NCBI GenBank assembly: GCA_003260075.1 | Contig: QLIY01000083.1 | Location: forward strand, 115,968-179,967 | From: Phallusia mammillata | Lineage: Eukaryota > Chordata > Ascidiacea > Phlebobranchia > Ascidiidae | Direction: 5' to 3' | Length of the DNA: 64,000 nucleotides | Shown: in pieces, positions 14,109 to 25,311 of the stretch | Layout: each line of letters starts with the position of its first letter | How positions within the stretch are numbered: the stretch's first letter is position 1 | The notes under the pieces: generated by a model | Database searches by the model: none | Told to the model about the DNA's origin: nothing | The model's input: only the letters and a program-made list of their open reading frames with translations | Made by a program: the position numbers and the translations under genes

Positions 14109-14341
14109 ACTTTGGATTGAACCCAAAGAGGTTCAGGTTACCAAACATTCAACTTTATTTATGGCAATCTAAACAATTCTGCACTTTTGTTTTGCCTTGT
14201 ATACATACAAATATGTCCAGGGGGGGGGGCACTTTGGATTGAACCCAAAGAGGTTCAAGTTACCAAACATTCAACTTTATTTATGGCAATCTCAACAATT
14301 CTGCACTTTTGTTTTGCCTTGTATACATACAAATATGTCCA
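14109..14341 (+). repeat. Local duplication about a G run (14220-14229)
   Basis: About 110 bases at 14109-14219 recur at 14230-14341 with a few substitutions. The only thing between them is a pure G run. The left copy breaks at the G run and the right copy carries on into unique sequence, as expected for two overlapping contig ends placed side by side. Confidence 0.8.
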
Positions 14342-15824
14342 CTAAAGTTAACTTCACACAAATATATTAGTCTAGCGAAATACAAGCATTTTCTCAATAC
14401 AAAAACCAAACTATGATACTGTAAAAAATATCTAAGATCGAAGGGCTATTGTGTTGAGAAACGACAAAACGAACAATAAAATCGTTACTCGTTAACTCAA
14501 TGAATCGTAAGTTTACAATCTATTCACTGACGTTGCCGGCGAAGTGACCTAAAATGCCGGCAAATCAAATATGAATCTCAAGGGGTCGCTTTGATACGCC
14601 AATATAAATACCTCTGTAATTTCTTGTACTTTCGATCTTTCTCTTTCGTACAATTGAAGCTCACGTAAACATAAAGCTGTTTTTTTCTGTGGTGGCCGTT
14701 TACTTTTACAGCATAAACTATGAACTTTTTTCAGAAAACTAACTTAATTGATGCCTCAGAAATGAAACAAATAAAAAGTATCACTTTTAATGTTCTTTAA
14801 CCGCAGACACCTTACTTTTGAAGCTTTCTGTTTCTCCTCTGTCAACGTTAATACATTATTTTAAACAAAAAACATTGACTTTGACTGATTTCCTGAAACC
14901 TTAACAAACCCTCGTCTTCACTCAAAAAAATTCTCATTTTTTAAACTATGGTTGCGCTTTATTTAAACCTGTGGAAGGAACTTTCCTGAACAAGCAATCT
15001 ACCAACTTATTGAACGCTCATCAGCGAAAAATGACGTAGAAACACCGGTTCGCTATCAAGGACTGGCCGAGAAGTGATGCCCTCAGGCCTTGATGCATTG
15101 TTACAATGACGATGTCTTTGAGAGGTTGTGTTTAATTGCAGGTGGATTGCTCATACACCTTGTGATCAACACAATGCTTTTCTCACAACGCGAAGAACTT
15201 GTGTTGTTTATTGTGGTCCTGCCACTTGGACATGTCTTTTGTGTACTTTGATCCGAGTCTGTGGAATAAACTTTCAGCTCTGGTAAAATTTGTAAACAGG
15301 TCCAAAGGGATCGGCCAAAATTAAACACAGTAACCTTTTACTTGCTCGTATATGTCTGGTAAAGTTTAAAGTTTTTAACTCACTTGACGTTTTCAATAAC
15401 ATGAAATGTCTACTCGAATTGGGATTGTACGTCGGTGTTTCAAATCGTTTTTTTTTTTCATTTCATTTTGGTAAAAAAAGGTCACACGCCAAAAATGTTC
15501 TCGGACGTATTTTTTCCAAACTCTACGGTAAAACAATCTTTCAAAATATACTCGATCAAAAATGTTATTTGGTAAGAAAAAAATACCTGTACAATATACA
15601 ACTCAACATTTCCGATTTTAGTACTTTGTTGCGCAAGAGAAAAAAGGGAGAAACTTTAACCGCTATGCGTGATTTGTTTGCTTCATCACGGACCGAAGAG
15701 TTTTTTATGGTATTATTGGCAAGTATGAAGCGATAAGTCAATAATTGCCTCTGGCATTTCAAAAATACCAAGCCAGAAACGCTTTCTTATCTGCATGGCA
15801 GTAAAGATGAATGCAACCGGACTA

Positions 15825-15994
15825 TCTAGGCTTTAAGATGAGTCTATTCTATCCAACTATGGACGCAGTAATTTTATGTCCACCGTGTCTGATACATTTT
15901 GACTGTATCATTCCAAATCGAAAAAGGCAAGATATATTTTTCCAATATAATTCAGCATACCTACGTATATCGGTAATACTGTCATCTGCGTGCA

Positions 15995-16069
<75 letters not shown>

Positions 16070-17165
16070 CTCTTGATTCTGGCCATCAAACACAATGTGC
16101 TGGTTTGTTATAAAAGATAGCCTACAGTTAAACCAGTTTGGCGAGGGCGTATCGTATTACGCCTATATGTCACCGTAACATGACGCATTCAAACCAAACT
16201 CACACAGTCAAATACACAAAGTATAACAGTATTGAGAAATACAAAATCGGACAAGATCAACATTAATCAATAAACAAGTAATTTATTGACGACCAGAATT
16301 TTTTTCTCACAACAATTGGTTAATGAATTAATAACCTTATTTACAGGCCAACGCAAATTGTGTGTGGTTTTATGGTCATAGGCACTTTCAAGGCAGTGTT
16401 TTTGACCTTAGATTTCGCACTATAAAACGATAAACCCGNACAACAATTGGTCAATGAATTAATAACCTTATTAACAGGCCAACGCAAATTGAATGTGGTT
16501 TTACGGTCATAGGCACTTTCAAGGCAGTGTTTTTGACCTTAGATTTCGCACTGGGGGGGGGGATAACTATCTAGGCTTTAAGATGAGTCTATTCTATCCA
16601 ATTATGGACGCAGTAATTTTATGTCCACCGTGTCTGATACATTTTGACTGTTTCATTCCAAATCGAAAATGGCAAGATACATTTTTCCAATATAACTTAA
16701 TTCAGCATACCTACGTATATCGGTAATACTGTCATCTGCGTGCACTCAATTTCATGCGTTGAACATAAAATCAATACTCAATACTAAAATCATTGATGGG
16801 ACTTGATTCGATTCTGGCCATCAAACAGAATGTGCTGGTTTGTTATAATAGATACAGTTAAACAAGTTTGGCGAGGGCGTATCGTATTACGCCTATATGT
16901 CACCGTAACATGACGCATTCAAACCAAACTCACACAGTCAAATACACAAAGTATAACAGTATTGAGAAATACAAAATCGGACACGATCAACATTAATCAA
17001 TAAACAAGTAATTTATTGACGACCAGAATTTTTTTCTCACAACAATTGGTTAATGAATTAATAACCTTATTTACAGGCCAACGCAAATTGTGTGTGGTTT
17101 TATGGTCATAGGCACTTTCAAGGCAGTGTTTTTGACCTTAGATTTCGCACTATAAAACGATAAAC
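15825..17165 (+). repeat. Large duplicated block with a 73-base G run, a 10-base G run and a single N
   Basis: Segment 15825-16438, interrupted at 15997-16069 by 73 Gs, matches 16563-17165 nearly base for base. A third fragment, 16440-16552, repeats 16310-16438 and is bounded by one N (16439) and a G run (about 16553-16562). At the 73-base G run the intact copy instead reads an AT-rich stretch after the shared sequence gtgcac (about 16740-16800). The G run therefore stands in for real sequence. Confidence 0.8.
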
Positions 17166-17174
17166 CCGCAGAGG

Positions 17175-18164
17175 ACAAGATTGTTAAATCAGACAACTTG
17201 GCTTGGTCGATTCAGATGTCAATCTGCCGAGCTATAGCCTAATCCCATGGAAGAATTGGTTCCAGGTTAAAAATGAAATTGCTGTACTTGCAGGCATTTT
17301 CACAGCTCTGCGATTTATAAAAATTCTTGAAGGCATTTTAACAGCTCTGCGATTTTTTAAAATACTTGCGAATGGGGAGGGTAAAAAAGGAGAAAATAGA
17401 TGTTAGTGTTCGACTTGAATTTTCTTGGCTTCGTAAACTACTGTGGTGTACCGCATTATGAACAATAAAAGTTTGTTGACACAAGCAAATGAAAAGTGCG
17501 GTTCATTAGGTTTAAAATAATTTAGACACAGCATACCAGGGTATGTTGAAGTGAGTTTGGTATAAAAAGAAATCGAAAAAAAATTACACCCTTTGTCTGA
17601 CAACTTCACGAATGTTCAGTCTTTGTAAATTATTAGACTACAACTCGTTACCAGTTACATACACAATCAGGGGGGGGGGAGACAGGATTGCTAAACCAGA
17701 CAACTTGGCATAGTCGATTCAGATGTCATTCTGCCAAGCTATAAGAATTGGCTCTAGGTTAAAAATGAAATTGCTGTACTTGCGGGCATTTTCACAGCTC
17801 TGCGATTTATAAAAAATCTTGAAGGCATTTTAACAGCTCTGCGTTTTTTTAAAATACTTGCGAATCGGGAGGGTAAAAAAAGGAGAAAATAGATGTTAGT
17901 GTTCGACTTCAATTTTCCTGGCTTCGTAAACTACTGTGGTGTACCGCATTATGAACAATAAAAGTTTGTTGACACAAGCAAATGAAAAGTGCGGTTCATT
18001 AGGTTTAAAATAATTTAGACACAGCATACCAGGGTATGTTGAAGTGAGCTTGGTATAAAAAGAAATCGAAAAAAATTTACACCCTTTGTCTGACAACTTC
18101 ACGAATATTCAGTGTTTGTAAATTATTAGACTACAACTCGTTACCAGTTACATACACAATCATT
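17175..18164 (+). repeat. Two 490-base copies separated by a G run (about 17670-17679)
   Basis: 17175-17669 and 17680-18164 share nearly all bases, with SNPs and 1-3 base indels like two haplotypes. No coding content recognised; both copies carry the same 68-codon minus frame, which I treat as incidental. Confidence 0.8.
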
Positions 18165-21100
18165 TGAAACATAGTCTCTTGCTTTATATTAACTTGGGAG
18201 TAGCTGTTTCCAAAAAAAGGTTTGACGAAAACGCTACACGCTATCTTTCTGTTAAAAACAGCACAAAGATCGGCAACTTTATAACAATTACGTAATCTAA
18301 ATCTGTCCGACCACGCAAAACTTTTTCTTTGACTCACTTTCCACTAAAAACAGTTAGTCACTACTTACCCTGTATACAGTAACAACAAAACTTTTGGGTC
18401 CGGTATTCAGCTAACCGCGCTGTAAGGCCGGTCGCACGACGTTCTGCTTCAGTGGTGTTGAATCAAAGGCGTGTGAGTTACAAGTGGTCAGTCATCACCT
18501 AACTATGCCATAAGCTACTGAAGTCGGTATAAAAGTTAATGAAGCTGGTAGAGCTGCACAGGAATTTTTGCTGCTTCTTCCCACGTAAAAATCAATTTAG
18601 GTTATCGGTGAGACTCATACTTTCTTGGCTTGTGCTTTAAAATGCGGTATGTAGTAGCCTATCTTCTTTATGCTCAAAGCCTTTAATACATTAAAATACT
18701 TTTTTAGCTATTGGATTCTATGATATGTCATGAACCAATAGTTCAATCAATTTCAGCATAAATATATACTGTAAAGACAAATTTAGAAACTTAGATGTTA
18801 CAAAAACTTGTAGGGCTTTTTGGTTGGGTATTCTTAGGGCTCTGTTCTTTAATTTACTTAGAAGTAAACAATGCCGCGGATTTAGGGGAAATTATTGCAT
18901 TGCCCTTCACGAGTTTAGAAAGTAAAAATTCGTAAAACATTCTGTTTACGAAACCAGTGTTGTTGAAAAGGTGGCTCATTAGGAAGCAAGCACGCTTTTT
19001 TATGCCACCCAACCAATTGACTTGACCACTAAAAGGCAACAGCATAACAACAAACGTACACAAGTTGAGTTAAAGTTGGGAGAGTTCAAAGAAGGGGGGG
19101 GGGCTAACCACTAAAAGACAACAGCACAACAACAAACGTACACAAGTTGAGTTAAAGTTGGGAGAGTTCAAAGAACATTTGAATTTGTTGTGTTCGGCTA
19201 CTTTGCAACTTCGTGCTAAACGAACTCCTTGTCAAGGCATGACGATACAACTGACGGATAACAAGCCCATCGCCAAGCGTGTCTGTTGTTTGTGTTTAAG
19301 TCCATGAACTTACACAAAGTTCTCTGGTTTCTTCAGATATTTCATTACAAGTTAAAAATTGTTGAGTACTGTTTGTACGTGGTGTGAATGCGCTTCACCA
19401 CCTTCCATTTTTTAAATGTTTTCTAATGACAAAAACGACTTAGGCATATCTTGCATTGTTTAACTTTGTAGGCTACCGACCTGAACTTTTTAATGTGTTT
19501 TAAACCACTAATTAACAAAAACAAACACTTACTCAAATACTTGCTTAGTTTCAGAACTCCAGTGAGTGTCAAGACTGAACTTAACTTAAACTTACTTCTA
19601 ATAACAATTGGTTCATGACAACGATCTACTGTTGTAACTGCTTGCATTAAAAACCCACAGATAAGTGCTCAACTCAACAAACAAAGCTCAGCTTAATGTA
19701 CAGATAAGGCGAGGACCTGAAAACAAGTAAACGCATCTAGTTCTTGCTCCCTGATGCCGGCATACGATTTGCCTTGCTGTTTAACGCAGTTCTGTTTATA
19801 TGAACGCAGACTAGCAGCTCGATACACATCAACAGTTTTTACTGACAAGGAGAAAGAGCTAGATAGAAGAAAGTTAGTGTTATCGGGTGGTGGCATCGAA
19901 TTTACGCTCGGCTTCAGTGTGGTGGACCAAATTAGATTGCCTGTTCTTTACTGTTATTTTTAATTAGAATTAAAAGTTATCTTTGTCTAGGTTTGCATCA
20001 CAAGACATAACTGGTAATACAACCTGATGTAGGTTTACATAGATGTGCCAATCAAATCAAAACTCTGTAAGTAGCTAAGATCAATATACATACACAAAGC
20101 TATTTGTTTCTTCCAATTTCAGTCACAAAGTCAGTTTACCATTTCCTATAGAGGAAGTCGTGCGTATTACACTACACACAATATCTTATTTGACAAGCAA
20201 CGGACGACAGATCTAGTTATCGGTAGTATTACATGTCTTGGAAATCAAGGTACATGATCGTGCCTGCTGTTTACGGGCGGTGCGTTAATATATGCTGGGT
20301 TTAGTAAGTAAGACTCAAGAGCTTGAAGGCTGTTGGTTTTTACGGACTTTTAATCACGTATGTCAATATTGGCTGATGCTCTTATACCGACATCGTGTTT
20401 GCGTAGTAAGGAAAGACATAGGAAGAGCTAACTTGCTTGGTTATCGGTTCTTACTAGGCGATAAAAGCGCTTAGATTTAGGTACACATTCAACAAACCTA
20501 ATCTTCCTGCAGTTTTGACACTTTCAACTGATATGAATTGCGTATTTTAGGCATTGATTTAAGCTTGTCTTTTGTTAATCTATTTTAACAACGTCCTTGA
20601 ATTAAATTTGTCAAAAAATAGCAGTTCTCAATACCTTCATTGTGATGCTAAGTTGTACAGTCCTGCACTATAGTTCTAAACTAAATAGGCAAAAAAACTA
20701 TAGGAAAGTAGACCCTTATTTTGCAATCACATTGATGACCTCAACTACAATAAATTCTTGCAAATTCGACACAAAATACAAATGTAGAAAACTAACAACA
20801 CTGTCCAGCTAAAATGTGCAAAATTTCTCTGCGTCTTTTTGACCAACAGACCATTCAACAACAGCACGAAACAAGATACGGGCCGAGTGAAGGCAAAGGA
20901 TCATCTCCTTACAACGGTTGAGTGGGTTCCCGCCAGCGCGGCACAAGATCGTAAACACACGCCTGAAGCTGAATGACAGGCAACGAGCGCTTGTTCAGCA
21001 TCGAACGAACCTTTTTTCCTCGACGTTAGCTCAGCAGGCAACTTCACGTTATTGTTCACCGTAGTATAAGGTTCCTATTTCAGACTGGGACAATGCTTAA

Positions 21101-21735
21101 CCATTGGCGACCTGAACAGGGCACCTTTCTTTTCTAAGGCAGCGTAACGCTCTGAAAATAACGCTAGAATAACGATTGCCGCGCTGCAAAGGACGTTGCA
21201 GCTTTTTCTTCCGGGTAGATGTGATTTATTTTGGGTCTGTAATTCTTGCTGTTATCGCTGCAATGTTTTGTAACAAACCACTAAAATGTCGAGGGGAATT
21301 TTGGAATGCAACATTTAATTACAATGCGGTGCATTAGTGTTGGATACGTTATTTTTCTGACGTTGTGCAGTCCGTATAACTGCCTCAAAAGGTTTGTTTC
21401 TGGATTTATGAGCAAGCTTTTAGGTTCTGCATTAAATAAACGATTTTCATGAACAAGTTTTTTCACAAATAAAAATTGATTTTGGACAAGTTTTTTCACA
21501 CATAAAAGCGAACATATCAACATTTATTTTCTGTGTTTTTCTGACGCTATTGGTGATTTTAGTTATCGGTTGGTCACTTCACACCTAAAACAACCACTGG
21601 CGTTTTGCTGTGACTCAAATGGGAAACCGAAAAGCCATTATTTCGGGCAAACTTGGCGATCAAATAAACGTTCGGGCGATTACCGTGGCGTCTAAACTCT
21701 GACTGTGTTTACCCGCCGACACACATCATGTTAAT

Positions 21736-21804
<69 letters not shown>

Positions 21805-22133
21805 GTTTCTTCTGGTAGACTCCTTTCAAAAAAGTGAGAACGATTTTTCAATCATTGCCAATTTTTTTTTCAAAAAAGTGTTCCCAAAACCAAAAACATT
21901 TATGTCATAGGGGAGCCTACAGCTAACTTCTGTTTTAAATGGTTTTAAAAAAGACAAGGTCTTGGGGGGGGGGGGGGGGGGGGAAAGTAAGGACGCTTTT
22001 TCAATCGTTGCCAAAATTTTACGGTTTTCGACTTTTTTCAAAAAAAGTGTTCACAAAAGCAAACAGATTTACTTCATATGGGAGCCTACAGCTAACCTCT
22101 GTTTTAAATGGTTTCAAAAAAGAAGGCCTTGGC
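21736..22133 (+). repeat. 68-base G run plus duplicated segment around a second G run
   Basis: A 68-base G run (21736-21803) is followed by about 160 bases that recur, diverged, after a second G run (21964-21984). Glycine or proline homopolymer frames through these runs are not genes. Confidence 0.75.
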
Positions 22134-22197
22134 AAAACAGCAGCAAAAAATCTGTGTTCCTCAAATCGCAGCAAAAGACAAGTATAAATCATCAGTA

Positions 22198-22367
22198 AAC
22201 AGTGTACAGACATGGGTGACAGTAGGGGGTATTGACTGGCAATCCGGCACACAGTTCCTGGGTTATCTGATATGATGGGGGGGGGGCAAACAGTGTACAG
22301 ACATGGGTGACAGTAGGGAGTATTGACTGGCAATCCGGCACACAGTTCCTGGGTTATCTGATATGAT
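22198..22367 (+). repeat. Local duplication about a G run (about 22275-22285)
   Basis: About 80 bases ending in the shared sequence tgggttatctgatatgat occur on both sides of the G run, differing by one substitution in the part that I compared. Confidence 0.75.
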
Positions 22368-22782
22368 CATAGATCGCTCAGGCGATTGTGCAAAAAGATG
22401 TGGCACCAAACACACGGCCAAGTGGCCCATTATTCCACCCCCGTGCAGTTAATCTATTCAAAGTGACCCAGACTATTTTTGACATCGGGGTGACTGCAAA
22501 CTGTTTGTGTCTAAACTAATTGGTTTACAGTGGGTACAGCTAGAACAAAAACTTAACAGCATGCGGTTACAATGCGCAATTGAGGTTGAATGTTAAACAA
22601 TAATATTAATTTGGCCAGGTTTTCAAACAGAAGAAACCACAAATAAAGGCAACCAATTACAAAACATTGTATCCCCACAATTTATTCTAAAATAGCATCA
22701 GACAGGTTATTTGAACCGTTTTTTTGGCTTCCGCATAACTGTTTGTCCTTCATATGCGATATTTCGAGGCGTGGTTGTCGTG

Positions 22783-22825
22783 TCCTCGTTAGTATAGTGG
22801 TAAGTATCCCCGCCTGTCACGCGGG
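22783..22825 (+). tRNA. tRNA-Asp (GTC), 5' half only, cut by a G run
   Basis: The sequence TCCTCGTTAGTATAGTGGTA begins a standard eukaryotic tRNA-Asp: 5' acceptor strand, D arm with A box, then an anticodon arm with GTC in the loop (CCTGTCACG). It matches the conserved gene up to the anticodon stem. At the point where the variable region and T arm should follow, the sequence becomes a G run (22823-22834) and then unrelated DNA. The T arm, B box and 3' acceptor strand are absent. Either a tRNA pseudogene or, more likely given the other G runs, a normal gene broken by a faulty join. Confidence 0.8.
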
Positions 22826-22942
22826 GGGGGGGGGTTTGCAGTTTTTCCCGTAAACGCCGAAGTTACATTACTAATCACATCTGGTTCGAAACTTGTATTT
22901 CCAAAGAGGCGAAATTTGTTTTAATTTGAGTTTTTATGCTCG

Positions 22943-23217
22943 CATGGGTTTTCTGCTAATGCTTCAAAGTGACAGGTGGAACGGCAAAACGATTTACCAC
23001 ACAATAACCTTTTTAAAAAGTCAACATAATTCAAAATTGGAAAACGTTGATCTCAAACTTGCACAAAGACTAGGGGGGGGGGGACATGGGTTTTCTGCTA
23101 ATGCTTCAAAGTGACAGGTGGAACTGCAAAACGCTTTACCACACAATAACCTTTTTAAAAAGTCAATATAATTCAAAATTGGAAAACGTTGATCTCAAAC
23201 TTGCACAAAGACTAGTT
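22943..23217 (+). repeat. Local duplication about a G run (about 23074-23083)
   Basis: About 130 bases starting at catgggttttctgctaatgc recur on both sides of the G run with a few SNPs. No gene is seen in either copy. Confidence 0.75.
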
Positions 23218-25311
23218 AGGGGAACATTTGTGGCATTAAATATTGCACGTGTCTTTTTTCTATCGTACGAAAACAAAATTTACCGAACACACCGACTACT
23301 GTTTTCCCGTACTTCTTTGACACAGTAATCCCCCTAAGCTTAATTTTAACACACCAAAAGCTGGCTAAAACCGTGACAACTGAAACTAAACCAAAAAGGC
23401 CTGAAAGAAATACCCTAAACAGCCCCAAACCAAAACCCAGAGTTTTTGAACCGTAAAAAGGGCTTGCGTAAACCTAGATGGAAAAAACTAAACGCATTTA
23501 GCAAGGCAGGTTTACAGTCACGAACACGGTTCAAACACAGCAAAACTAAACAAAGAAACTTTTATGCTGACTAAAACACCAACAGCTAAAGACAATGTAG
23601 CCTAACCTATAGCAGCTGGTGTTTATACACGTTACTGGATAGTGATGTAAACACTTGTTGCTATCAAACACAAACGTTTTTTCGCAAAAATGTCCCAATT
23701 TCCAAAACTCGATATCTATGTCAAGCTTCTGTTGTTGAAACAAAAAAGTACAAGACTTCCCAAAGTGTGCTAAGATACGCCAATATGGTTGTATCTCTTC
23801 AATGTAAATGTAGCCTGAAAACTTAATGAAAACTAACCGCATAATACGCATTTTAGCACTTTACAAGCTAAACACAAGAAAACGGGAAGCCCTATATTCT
23901 TAATGTCTTTTAACATAGGTCGATTTTTCAGTCTTTTTTCGTATTTTTTGTCAACCCATGTCATGCCTTGCCACAAGTCTGTATAACCACATACAAACAT
24001 TACGCACGAATTTGTGTGTCATTCACGTTCGTTTCAAACAAACCAATAGTCTAACATGAACGACCAAAACCCAGGCAGGAAACCTATAGGCAAACTGGCA
24101 GTTTAGGGAAATCGTACTGATGGCGCGGAGAATTTGGAAACACTGATCATGCGTTAAACTTTATTGCGTTTTGTTGGTAGGCTATAAGTTTTACGAAAAC
24201 CGTTTGGTTTAACGTTGGATTTCTTGTACTTCTGTACGTTTCACTGCTTGTACAGACAAAACCGCAGACATTACTCAAAACAAAACGCATCAGGCGATTC
24301 CCAAGTATTTGCATCTTTCGCCGAAACTTAAAAAAGGTAGTTAGTATTTTCCTTACCTATAAGTTCCGAACATCCGCCAGGGATACAAACTTCGGCTTTG
24401 GTTCCCAAAAACAAGCACTCCACATTAGTACTGTGTATTGAAATCTTGTTGCGGAATCTAAGGAAGAAAACGGTCGCTATACATTATGTCCAGAATAAGA
24501 CTAGTTATCACCACCACAACTGTGCAAATATAGGATAACGATAAAATAGGTGTAGGTCTAGCATTTTACTTACATTAGCAAAATCCATGTCCAATGTTCT
24601 GTCCAAATTGGCGTTACTCTTTGGTTTGTGTCATTTTTGCTGTATAGACAAAAGATAAACGATAAAATGCAAAGAAAATATTGGGTTAACGGAACACCAA
24701 CTTACCGCAGTTGTGTGCAAAAAGTAGTACATTGGTATAGTTAGCGTTAACCAATAAAATTGAAACGAAACGGGTTTTTATTAGTGGAACAAATACGGAA
24801 GTGAAACAACGAAAGCTTGGTGAAAAATCAACAACAAACAACAGACACCTCTAGGACAAAAAGTTGACAGTTAATTAGCTTTAACTAGGTGAACAAAATC
24901 TAGTGAATGTGCAGTAGCCTAATGCGTAATTTTGCAGTGAAACGAACAGTAAAAGATACAATGTTATGATGATATATACAACTCGCATCCGGGGGGGGGG
25001 GGATGCGCAATTTTGCAGTGAAACAAACAGTAAAAGATACAATGTTATGATGATATATACAACTCGCATCCGGAGTGTTTGTCCAAGAGTGCCACGAAAT
25101 GCAGAAAATCCAAAGTAGCCAATCGCCTGAGATTTTTCAGAATTTTTTTGTTTAAACCATGATCTACTAAAAAAACATCCAGAAAAAACGGTCTAACACT
25201 ATATTTAACCACGATTGTTAGAAAATGAAAAAAAATGTTATGGTATTCATATGTGGTCAACATGTAATTGTCAGTGAAAAGAACTTGATCTATCGTTTGT
25301 TTCGTCTGTGA
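23218..25311. other. Right part of the gene-poor stretch; two unassigned exon-like blocks
   Basis: Contains a duplicated 70-base block at 24922-25073 about a G run. Two minus-strand blocks have good splice borders and compatible phase: about 24563-24640, ending in a gtaagt donor, and 24364-24456, ending in a gtaagg donor. In one frame the second reads KISIHSTNVECLFLGTKAEV. They may be 3' exons of the tudor gene or a separate transcript; I could not connect them securely. Confidence 0.35.

Larger units (their letters stand above)
13131..22782. other. Gene-poor stretch between the semaphorin and the tudor gene, left part
   Basis: I find no conserved coding exon here. Open frames are short, lack conserved motifs and have no consistent splice partners. 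The longest plus-strand frame, 15401-15736, is Lys/Phe-rich and unrecognised. The stretch holds several duplicated blocks flanking G runs (14109-14341, 15825-17165, 17175-18164, 19024-19176, 21804-22133) and is otherwise AT-rich intergenic sequence. Confidence 0.5.

Noticed and set aside
15401..15736. 111-codon plus-strand frame rich in Lys and Phe
   Set aside because: Homopolymer-driven composition, no family resemblance, no promoter or neighbouring exon.
15811..16113. Open frame with a long glycine run (and its proline-rich mirror)
   Set aside because: It is a translation of the 73-base G run. The intact twin copy lacks the run and no coding evidence remains. The same holds for glycine/proline frames at 21728-21910, 47708-47938 and 52150-52404.
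13131..22782. A CRISPR array or tandem gene cluster suggested by repeated short frames
   Set aside because: The repeats are pairwise haplotype-like copies of 60-500 bases at G-run joins, with no spacer structure, and the genome is eukaryotic.
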